From Liquidambar formosana (taxonomy: Eukaryota; Streptophyta; Magnoliopsida; Saxifragales; Altingiaceae): a stretch of DNA of 64,000 nt. Of the stretch, positions 1-10,514 are shown piece after piece. The notes under the pieces are model-generated. The model had not been told where the DNA came from and made no database searches. It was given only the letters and a program-made list of their open reading frames with translations. The DNA is taken from assembly GCA_039720395.1 (NCBI GenBank), contig CM077832.1, positions 248,001 through 312,000 of the forward strand, given 5' to 3'. Position numbers and translations under genes: made by a program. Within the stretch, counting starts at the first letter, position 1. The number at the start of each line of letters is the position of its first letter.

Positions 1-1229
1 GACACATGAGATGGTCTCCTGATCCTTTTTAATACTGCCATAAAATGGTTTTAAATGAGATTATTTAGGTGGTGGGTCCAGATCCTTCATTTTCATGCTA
101 ACATCGTCTAGCATGGCATGATTTTTGAATGTGGATCCATCAAATTGTGGGTGTTAATGCCTTTTTTTAAAAAAGCTATGATGTGCAGTTTAGATGGTCA
201 TTGAACCAATTTTGCAGTTCTTACACGAGGCATATTCAATGATTACAACACCAAACTTATGCGAAAACAACATGCGCAAGTGGTTCAAGCATCCCAAATA
301 GGAATGCCATAGGCAGGAGCCATAACCAGCCAGACATGTATACCCCTGATGTTTTTTTTGATAAATTGTGGCAAAAATACTTTTATACGAAGCCATGTAG
401 AACTTCAAAACAGGGTCAAGGTCTCTAATTATCTACATTATAGTTAAGATGTCGGAATCACCAGGGAAGTAAAGAGGAGAGATCAATTATTCCTATCACA
501 ACTACCACATTTAATACAAGTAAAGGTACAACCATGCAACTATGGAAATGGGAAACAAATTATTACTACACCCAACTACTGGAAGGCAACACAAATGTTG
601 ATCCACCATACCACAAGGAAAATACTGGCACATCAGAAGAAGAGGTGAGAAATAAAGTCTAATGCAAAAATCTTGAACAGGTAAATAGCTTAAAAAGAAG
701 ATATACTCCATGTATATAGTCGAAGAGTGGCACACCATAACACAAGGAATTTATATGGCAACCAAAGGCAATCATAGAGCTCCGATATCATTATATTAGT
801 GTTGCAAGACACATGAATTTCAAAAAACAAACACGAAAGAAGCAAAGCCAATGGAAAATACACTAGAACCACTTCCGACCCTGGGTCCAAAAATCCCAAT
901 CCCAATAAACCTCTACACCCGAAAGTTTATTTCTTTTCCCGTTAAAAAACTTATCCCTATACATATTTTCCCAGCAGACAAACGGAGCCTAAATCGATCC
1001 CCCGCTGGGTCGAAAGAAAGAGAAAAAAAGGGGGGGGGGGGGTGCAATAAGCTGGAGACATGAGGTAGATGCGGGCTTGTCAAATAAATTGAGGTAGGAA
1101 ATGTTGTCTTTTTTGTACAAAGCAGGCAATGCAGCATAACAATCCATACAAACAATCGAAGTTTAACAAGTCAGAGCATGTTGAAAGGAGAGAAGACCAG
1201 ATATAGGAAAATTTGTGTCATTATCTTAC
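1..1229. other. Left-edge region, no confident coding exon
   Basis: No open frame here resembles a known protein. The stretch probably is intron and upstream sequence of a minus-strand gene whose coding part lies beyond the left edge, because a leader with a good splice donor sits just to its right (1230-1490). A 13-base G run lies near 1030. A small downstream exon could be hidden here without my being able to see it. Confidence 0.4.
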
Positions 1230-1500
1230 CGGGAGAAATCAAGGCCGACCGAAACCCTAGAACGCACCGTTTCCCTTGTGGAAAAAGAGATCAACGGATG
1301 CAGAAGTAGATGGAAAAAAGGGAAAAGAGAAGAAGGGAAAGGAGAGATGTTCGGAGAAAGTAGGAAAGAGAAGAAGCAGCAGCATGCAGCAACCCTCACC
1401 CTCACCCTCACCCCCGAAATGAGAGTGATCTCTCTGCAGCGCAGGGAAGGCAAGGGACTGCTCCTCTCTCTCTCTCTCTCTCTCGACGCGCCAAATGTGA
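1230..1500 (-). promoter_or_regulatory. Probable 5' leader and core promoter of a minus-strand gene off the left edge
   Basis: Read on the minus strand, this is a typical plant leader. It has a (GA/CT)n run at 1463-1484, pyrimidine-rich sequence, the 'TAGGGTTT' leader motif near 1256, and then CTCCCG|GTAAGATA, a good splice donor with the intron starting at about 1229. An E2F-like element (TTTGGCGCG on the minus strand) lies at about 1488-1496. No coding sequence is visible, so the gene identity is unknown. The exon call is inference from composition and the donor. Confidence 0.45.
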
Positions 1501-2240
1501 GCTTTACGCGGGGGCCTTTTAAAGCTGTCGGGGCCTTCTATCTTTATTTTGTAACTCGTGATATTTATTGTCCGCCAAATTAATCTCCATTAACATACTC
1601 TTAAATCTTAATTAAGTCATTAGTCTTTACACACTTGGGAAGTTAAATGTTTCTGAACCTTTTATGATGATCCCTAAATCTCGTTTCACTACACTACACC
1701 TTCTATCACAATCTCCAATACTTGAAGTTTCATTTTTCACTATCATATCTGAATTCACTAATAGAAGATGCCATAATTTTTTAAGCCTTTTCTGTTGACC
1801 CCAAATTCCCATTTCACCTTATTATTACTCTCCAAAACATTTTCTATTTTATTTTTAAATGAAACTTTTTCAATAATCATATGCAAATATATTCATCATC
1901 TTTGAAGTTTTGGGTTCGAAGTAATATTCTTACCCGTATTTGGTTAGCTAAACTTATAACAAACAAGACTATTATAGGCTTACGACAAGAGGGAAAAAGA
2001 AGCTAATATCAACACAAGTACACATTTACCCATTTTCAAGTAAGGCAGCAACCCTAAGCGAATGGATATAAAAGACAATTTTGTAGGGGGAAAGGGTTAT
2101 GGGAAGGAAGATGTGTAGTCCAAAGGCCCATTGGCTCCTGTTTTGAATCAATTCATGCACATCTGATTGGGGCCCGGCCTTGAGGAACCCCAAATCCAAG
2201 ACCCACATAAGTGGAAGCGGATTTGATAGCCAGACTTGGG
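1501..2240. other. Intergenic spacer between two outward-facing promoters
   Basis: AT-rich sequence with no recognisable gene or repeat. It separates the putative minus-strand leader at 1230-1500 from the plus-strand E2F-like promoter at 2249-2430, so the two transcription units appear to be divergent. Confidence 0.4.
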
Positions 2241-2248
2241 GAAACAAA

Positions 2249-2490
2249 TTTGGCGGGAAAAAAAGCTAATAACGAATACGCGTGCACTAATGATTGGGAA
2301 ATGGCCGGAAGAATCTTTTAGTAGTACAGCAAATTAAGGTGGCTTACGAGAGACGCGCCAATGCTGTTACTTCCCGCGCGCCAACTTTTCTTTTGGACAG
2401 AAAGGGAGACCATTACATATATAATAAAGCTTCCCCTGCATTCCTTCACAACTAAGTTGTTGTTCATCTTCTTCGAATTCTGATCTCCAG
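2249..2490 (+). promoter_or_regulatory. E2F-site promoter and 5'UTR exon upstream of RBR-like gene
   Basis: Three E2F/DP-type elements (plant consensus WTTSSCSS) lie within 140 bp: TTTGGCGGGAAA at 2249-2260, CGCGCCAAT at about 2354-2362, and TTCCCGCGCGCCAA at 2371-2384. A TATA-like stretch follows at about 2416-2427. A short leader then ends in CTCCAG|GTATTT, a donor with the intron starting at 2491. E2F control is established for plant RBR genes, so the promoter suits the pocket-domain gene that follows. The link across the 2491-3056 intron is inferred; transcript data would settle it. Confidence 0.6.
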
Positions 2491-3105
2491 GTATTTCTCT
2501 CTCTCTTTTTAAATTCATGTATATGCCCGTATCATGCTTCTTGTATGAAGTCCATCTTGAACATGAATTTCTTTTTATGACCTATTATTAATATCCACAC
2601 TTACCACCATGGCGCCGATTTCATGAATTATAGAATTACCACAAGGCTGGAATTCATTCAACTACTATTTCTTTTCGCGATTCCATCGTCCTCGTATTTA
2701 TCTACTTCCTTTGTCTAGCTGTTTGACTTATACCTTCTCGCCCATGGAACCCGCTTGCCTGGGTCGATGAGAATGCAGCCTTCACCCTTGAAATCCCTCC
2801 AAAGTTGAACTTTTAATCTTGTTGTTCAAAGCCTCTGTCTGCTTACTATTGATGATATGAGGTTAACACCCCCCCAACACGCAACCCCCCCCCCCCCCCC
2901 CCAAAAAAAAAAAAAAAAAAAGCTGGTTCATGTTTCATGTCTAAATGTCCTATTAATTAGTCTATTTATTTTAAATTGTTCATGTTTCATTTTTATTCTC
3001 TAATTTATAATCCACTCTCTCACCCTGTGATCTCCCTCATCACATGTAACCCGAAGATTTGTGGGGGCTATATCGAAGACGACACCCACACCTGTAAAAA
3101 GAATA

Positions 3106-6100
3106 ATGACTATTGAAAAGTGGCTCCAAACCATTGTGTCTCCACTTCCTTCAAAACTCTCTGCACAATTGGAGCAATTCCTGTCGTCGTGTGATAGAAA
3201 TGTAACTGATGAGGTGATAAATAGGGCCAACATAATATTGGAGGTCATATTTCCAACGGGTGACGCTGGAGAGCCGTGTATCACTGCGGTTCTGCATAAT
3301 GACAACTCGATGGATAGTTTGTGGGCAGGACTAAAACAAATGGAAGCTTTGAAATTATACTTCAGGGTCTTGGAATCTATTTGTACATCAGAAGCTCAAA
3401 AGTTGCATACAGGAAATTTGACCTTGTTGTTGACTAACGAGAGGTTCCATAGATGCATGCTTGCTTGTTCAGCTGAACTGGTTTCAGCAAGACTTAGTAC
3501 AACAAGTTTGCTGTTTCCTGTGGTCTTGGAGAGGATTGGCATAACAGCATTTGATATGAGCAAGATGATAGAGAGTTTCATTAGATATGAAAAATCTCTT
3601 CCAAGAGAATTGAGGAGGTACTTGAATTCTCTGGAAGAACTACTCTTAGAGAGCATGGTATGGGAGAAGGGTTCGTCTCTGTACAATTATCTGAATGTTG
3701 CGAGACCAGACCTTTCTGCAGAAATAAACTGTCTTGGGCTACAACAAGAACCTATGCCATCACTGGATGCAATTGCTGTGGATAATCACGTTTCTTGTGT
3801 AGGCTTGCCTTACCTACCTTTTTCTCAGAAGCGCAAATTATTACCAGGTACCAGTTTCTTGTTTTTTTTGCTAAACTTTGTTTTTAACTCAAGTAATGTA
3901 CAAATCTAATCCTGAATGGACAACATAACTATATGGAAGTTGATGAATCATATATTTTCTCACTCCAGAGAGCTAATATCTTCTGATTAATTCACTTCCA
4001 ATCTATCACACTTTTATGTTTCTTTAGGCACGGATGGTGATGTCATATCTCTAAAGAGAGTGTGCAGTGAGTATTCCAATAAATTGGTAGATCATAAGTC
4101 CCTTGCTTCACCAATGAAGAATTGTTCACCATTCCTCAACGATGTCAAGTCAAAGCCACCGCCGCCATCACCACCTCTGCAGTCTGCATTTTCCAGGTAT
4201 GACTTTGTTTGGAAATGATTCATTGTCAGAGAGTACGAGTTTAAGTGTATGACCCATTTGGATGGAGTTAGTGCATCCTGTTCTCTGATGAAAGTCTATG
4301 TATTTTCAAACTCATCTGCAGCCCAAAGCAGCCAAATTCACAATCTAGAGGAAATACATGCACGGAGGCAGGAATCAGTGTACTCTTTAACAAGGTATGG
4401 TAGTGTGTGGCCGCCAGATTGTTCTACCATAAGCTTATTGTCCTACCAAATACAAAACTAGGAAATTTTCCTAGGCTGTGTAGTCTGCATTTTGCACCTG
4501 GGTGGGGTTCGGGAAAGCACAAAGGTAGTTCTCATTTATAAGACCTCCTATGAGGCAAAAAAACCCAACTGTAAAGGCTATTGCTGCAGTCTTCTTATCC
4601 ACAACTTTATTTTGGGTGGTTAGGAGAGTAAGGTGATTGGCCAAAAGATGTAGTTTGTACATTGGCCTCTCTCTTTTCTAACTCTATGAAATTGCATTCT
4701 TGGGTCTATAACTTATTAAGGTTCTTTATTTTGGTCACTAAATATTACTTCTTACCTGCTTTTCATGCGAATTTACAGTCTTGTTAATTATGCTTCCTAG
4801 ATGGAAAAGTTAGCAGCAGTCAGAATCAATACTATGGCTGAAAGGCTAAATCTGTCTCAACAGATCAGGGAGAGTGTTAATTGTCTCTTTAGAAAGATCC
4901 TTTTTCAAGCAACTACTCTTTTCTTCAACCGACATATCGACCAGATTATCCTCTGTTGTTTCTATGGAGTTGCAAAGGTTCGCATTAAATTTGTTAGCCA
5001 GGAGGGTCATTATATATTCTTTGTCCATTCTCTTCCATTCCTTCTGAGTTTATTTGTGGTGTGCAGTTTTCTGAGCTAAACCTGACCTTTAAAGAAATTA
5101 TTGAAAACTATGGGAAAGCAACAACAATGTAAATCTCAAGTTATTTGCTGTGTGTTTGTTCATTGGTCATCACACTGCGATGGGGTATGTCATTCAATTT
5201 GGAACTAGTTAAGCTTTAACTTTTGCAGGAAAGTCTTAAACTGTCTATGATTTGGAAACAGAAAAACAGGGAGGATTACGGTGTTATTGAATTTTACAAT
5301 GACATATTCACTCCAGCTGTGAGGCCTTTACTAGAAGAGATTGGCCCTGCTGAAGCATCTAGCCGAGTTCCTGAAGCAAACAACAACGGTGTGCTCACTC
5401 TTGATCTTTTTATTATTTTTTTTTTTAGTAGTTTTTACTTTTTATCTGAAATTGTTTTACTTTATCAGTAAGCTATCATTGAGATGCATGCATTTTCTTT
5501 GCCATTTAGATCATTGTCCTGGCTCACCTCAGATGTCTCCATTTCGATGCATTCTTGACATGTCTCCAAAAAAAATATCTCCATCACGTAACATCTATCT
5601 CTCTCCAAGGAAACCATCAAAGGCAAGCAACTTCTCTACCCTGCTTGGATTTGTAGAGCAAAGATTGAGGGGGAGTGTTGAGAACCAAAAATGAATACAA
5701 ATTTGAGCTTGATTTTGTTTCTATTATTCTTGGATTTTGTCTTATAAGTTGAAATTAGATCAAATGTACGAACAAGATAGGTCTAACTGTCAAATTATAT
5801 TGTAGTTGGGTTTAGTCTCTGGATAACAGTATGCACCTCTTACTGTCAGCATGCTACTCTTGGGTATGTGAAGAAATATTGGAGTGACTTGATGAACAAT
5901 AGGTTTTGGGTTGTAAGTGCATGCAACCTTGTGCAGGCATGCTGGCTAGATTTCAGTTGCCAGTTTCATATTTTCATTTCTCTTTCTTTTCTGCTTGTGC
6001 TTGGCAATTTTTTTCGTCGTGAAGATAATATGCTTCACAGTACACATGGAGAATCATATGTATAGAGTTTATACACCCAGCACCCCCCCCCCCCCCCCCC

Positions 6101-7525
6101 CCGCCCCCAAAAAAATAAAAAATAAACCAAATAAAATAAAATAAGGGAAAATGCTATTCTAACAGACTGATTTGTACCTGAGTCCATCTCAACTGATGTG
6201 GTCAAGGCACTTCTGAGATCAACAATGACAATGATAGTCTTTTGTTTAGCAAATGAAGTAGAAAACTAATGAGATGTTGCAGTCATAAGTGCTTTGTGGA
6301 TTCTGTTGAACAGGATCTCATTAGTAGAGAGTCAATGTCATCCTTCTAATCCTTGTTTTGTAGTAGTGCAATAAAGGGTTCTTTTAGCCTTTGTTTTGTT
6401 CATGTAGTTGTCCATTTGCCAAACTAAAGACTCATTTGTTAGACTTTTATGCCCTGTTGTCTTAGCTGCAGTTTGCCTTCTTCATCATCATCGTTGTCAG
6501 TTTACTTTTAAATTTGTGACTGATGCTTAACATTGCACTAGGGAGCTCAATGTGAGCACAGGCATTCTCAAATGGTTCTGAGTACAGGACCCATCCTCCT
6601 CAGAGTCTAATGTCAGTCAATGAATTTCAGGCCTCCCATGTCTAGAACGTCAGGGTTTTGTGTTGTCCTTAAGTGAAATGGATGTGTGGGCATTGCCATG
6701 TGTACAAAACTTAGGTTAACCATCTTAATTTGGTTTCATTCTAGTTTAGCTAATTATTCATAATTTGTTCTAACTTGTTTCTAAATTATGGTTGCAGAAG
6801 GATGTTTTGATCTCACATGGGACTAAAACCTATTATGCTTATGTTGGACGGAGCATTCATCCTTACCAAAGCCCTACAAAAGATCTTAATGTGATTAACA
6901 ACTGCTTGAATGGGTATGTTTATTCTGTCAATCTGGATATTAACAATGTTGGTGTAATATTAATTATTAAATGGGCATTTAAGCATCCCATGAAATTGAA
7001 ACCAGCCCATACTTTTTTCCAGAGTATTTGAAGGTACAAAACCATCCTTTACCATGGATATAGTACAAATGAGAGAAGATTGCTAAGAATTGGGAAATTG
7101 CAAAAAAAAAAGACAAAAAAAAAAGAAAAGGTTACATATTATAAATTTATTAGGTAAATGATGTCATAGCTTGAATCCTTATAAATGAAGCTATTGATAA
7201 TATAGGACATGTGCTTTTAGCCACATATATGTAGGTATATCTAGATATATAGCTAGGAAATCGGCTTATCTTAAATGATATGGAAAAAAGAGTAAAACAA
7301 GATTGAATGAGTATATTTTCATGGGATGTCCAAACAGCCCCAAAGTCACAGAACCTGATGTGCTTTGTCCTCTTCTTGCATTCTACCAGCAGCCGGAAGC
7401 CTAGGAGCATGTTCAACTTCAACAGTGTTGATGCACGCTTTGTTAGTGATTCTGTTGTGGCCAGGAGTCTCATCCTTCAGAATGAAAACTGTGCTTCCTC
7501 ATCACATGTTGTTGCTTCAAAGTAA
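3106..7525 (+). pseudogene. RBR: Retinoblastoma-related (RBR) pocket/C-terminal copy, N-terminus lost, one frameshift
   Basis: RBR binds E2F/DP factors through its A/B pocket and restrains the G1/S transition. Exons read here: 3106-3847, 4028-4196, 4322-4394, 4801-4977, 5067-5184, 5262-5388, 5510-5622, 6798-6913, 7390-7525. Apart from exon 5 all phases agree, giving about 589 residues. Pocket A hallmarks include [17 protein letters not shown] and [14 protein letters not shown]; pocket B includes RESVNCLF and [19 protein letters not shown]; the C-terminus has CPGSPQMSP, DMSPKKIS and SPTKDL. Plant RBRs run to about 1,000 residues, and here the roughly 400 N-terminal residues are absent: the similarity fades upstream of 3031 and a promoter lies at 2.4 kb. 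Exon 5 is 118 nt instead of 117 or 120; near 5112-5118 an extra base forces TAA at 5130-5132, while the correct frame resumes at once (QQQCKSQV). Homology runs to a natural stop. It is either a truncated pseudogene, or an expressed pocket-only paralogue with an assembly indel. Confidence 0.85.
5623..6797 (+). other. RBR-like intron 7 with GC-AG ends
   Basis: Exon 7 ends AAAG and the intron opens with GCAAGC, not GT; it closes with TTGCAG before exon 8. The phases of exons 7 and 8 agree only with this junction. GC-AG is the commonest non-canonical plant intron class. At about 1.2 kb this is the longest intron of the gene; it also holds a 20-base C run at 6083-6102. Confidence 0.65.
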
Positions 7526-8899
7526 CACTCAAAATTTGAGCATACCGAGTCTTAATACCACTGTGCTGCCCTCCTGTAAAATTCTCTCTCAAAAATTTCC
7601 TGCCTAAAATAATTCTAATCAATTCTTGGGTTTGTGAAGAGTGTTACATGTTATGAGTGGCAAGTCATTGTAAACAGGCTGCCCAATGCCCATTGTGCCA
7701 CTTCTAACTATTATCTAATAAACTTTTCTCTACCCTGGGTGGGGGAAGTTCCATCTTCTTGTTTAGGTGGTACCTCAGCCAGGTGATAATTGTAACAGAA
7801 GTCCCTACATTGAAAGATGCTTATGTGTGTTTTTTCCTTCCATTTCTGGGGTTTAATGAAAGGAGGACGGAAATTTGTCTAGCTACGTTATTCCTTGAGC
7901 TTTGCCTTTTTTTTTTTCCTTTCTTTTTTTTTGAATATGGACAATAATGTTCTCTTTGGAGATGTCACTGACTCCTGACAAGAAAAGGTTCCGGGGTCAC
8001 CTGGATCCTTTCCAATCACTGCACGTGTCCAGTTGTATCAGGATTTTCAAAGACAGGATGGACCATCTGGCGGGTCCAGTTGCTGACATGGATAGGCCAG
8101 ATGCAACATGACCCCAGTGGACTGAAAAGGGCCTGAACTCTCCCCAACTATCAACGGGTTGTTTATACTTTACATCATGGTTCCAATTTCCTTTCGGTTC
8201 GAATACTGGTTCCAATTTCCTTATACCCTATCAAATTCTCAAGTAGTACATATCATGCGGGCCTCTCAAGGACTTTTCCAAAGCAAGAGTGTTTTTTTCA
8301 CCAAATTACCTTCTCTTAGTGCTCATTGCTCATCAAATATTGTCTCTCACCTTTCATCACTTACAATAAGGCCACTGTACATAACAAAAAGCTCCCATAA
8401 CCACTGGTGTTTTTGTTATTACCATCCTTAGTTTAATATTATTGGTACCAATATTTCCCTTCCCAACCCAAACCCTGGTAGCACATGGTGCTAACCCGTG
8501 CACTGCCTCCTGGGTTTTGAACTCTGGAGCTAATGCGAGATGGTACTACTTGCTAGCAAAGCTAAAGGCATTTGGTCTACTAATCTTATTTCCAATTCCA
8601 AGAAAAAAGGCCATTACTCAAAAGCAATCAAAAATCACGGCTGAATTCCATCCATGCTCTCATCATCATTCAGAGCAAAAGTCTAAATAACTAATCAAAT
8701 TAAAGTCATATAAACTGTAGATGTTACCTATACACATGTGATGAAAAAAAAAAAGAGGAGGAGAAAAGAAAGCTCCATGAATACCTGCCATCCAGAATAC
8801 TAACCCATGTTATACTTGGCATAACTCTCTTCATCCGTCTCCCTTGGCCAAGCCAATAACTAACTGCATGTGTCCACCCAGTGTAAATACTTCAAATGA
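7526..8899. other. Intergenic 3' region between convergent genes
   Basis: No coding potential recognised. It holds the presumed 3'UTRs of the plus-strand RBR-like gene (an AATAAA signal lies at about 7718-7723) and of the minus-strand potassium transporter. The ORFs present lack any family resemblance. Confidence 0.5.
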
Positions 8900-10481
8900 C
8901 TAGACATAGTATATCATGCCAACTTCAATTAGGCTTATGTGAGGAATGTTAAGTGCCACAGCAGGGCCCCTGCAGTTCTTTCGGAGAAATGAATACCCAA
9001 TATCAATCACAAGCTTTTTAAAAAACTGATGAAGATCTCCTGGCCTTGACATATGAGTGCCCCATTATATATGCAACCCCTGCCTCCTTTGCCTGGATCA
9101 AGTCTAACAGCTCTTCCCTAACTGAAGGATCCATACCAGGGCTTGGTGGTAACTGAAACCTCACTTGGCGCCTCCTGATCTGTGGATTCTCATCATCATA
9201 AACAGATCGCAGACTCTGTAGGCTTATAGATTTGCTGCTTCGGATGGAATTGCTCACATCAAAATCCTCTTGCTCACTTACTATTAAGCTTGAGCTTGAT
9301 TGAAGAGTTCTGGAGCTTATAACTGCCATCCTCCCATCAAATGAAGAACTCTCAGAGCTTGAGAACTGTGGTTCTACTGCTTCCATTTGTATGAATTCTG
9401 CTATGCTTTGTATGAGCTGGTTCTCAAAATTTCCATCATCCCGCTGGATGTCCTTGTACCCATACCTCACAATGCACCGGTACATACGGTACGGTCTTGG
9501 GCATATCCGACCAATGAGAAAGCGTTCCTCAGGTGACACATAGGGGACTGGAACTGATTTTACACAAACAAAAACCAACACCTTGTGGAATGCAGGGAGA
9601 TTCGTTACAAAGTGAGAGAAGATTGCAGGGACTCCCGTTGCCAATTCTGAGTATATGAGACCTATCCCAGGTACACGGACAATACCTAGGCTCGGACCCA
9701 GGCCAAGTAGCCATTTTAATGAAACTTTGTTGTGCAGATCAAAGTTGTACTTCTTTCGAGTCCCATAATGCCAGATGTACATGACAACCATAAAGATGAA
9801 TGAGAGAACGATGGGAACCCATCCGCCCTGAGGAACTTTTATGAATGCTGCTGTTAGATAGACACCCTCAATGCATCCAAAGAAGAGAAGGAAAGCCGCA
9901 GCCAGTAGGACACTTTTCTGCCAAACGAAAATTATGACAAGTGCCATCAACCATGTTGTGATGAACATAACTGTCATGCAAGCAAGACCTGGCAACCAAA
10001 AACCAAAATTAATAAATTGCAATTTCAATAGGAATCACAAAAAAGTAAGATGCCCATAAAGATAATTAAACTCAGGAAGGAACTATATTTGCTGCCTCTA
10101 TTGCAAAAATGGCACATGTCGAGGGACCTGGGAGCAACAACTTGATTGACCATGCTGTTGACATCTCTTCCAATAAAACTGACTCATATATTACCATCAT
10201 CTATGCTTCTGGTCTAAGTCACCAGAATGTAGAGAAAATGTGAGCGGGAGCTAGGGCAAGAAACTAGGAGCTTTGACCTCATAAACACAGCCCATACAAC
10301 AGTAGCAGGGGGTTTACAAGGACCCAGTTAACACAGGCTGTAAGTGGTTTCCTTCATTATGGTTACAAAATTATCTCCTAGATGCTAGTTAAAACCAGCC
10401 ACAAAAGTACCAGGTTCATACAACAGAAGCACTATAGCCCCTTCACATATGGCCATCCTGGTGCAATATCCGAATATGCGC

Positions 10482-10514
<33 letters not shown>

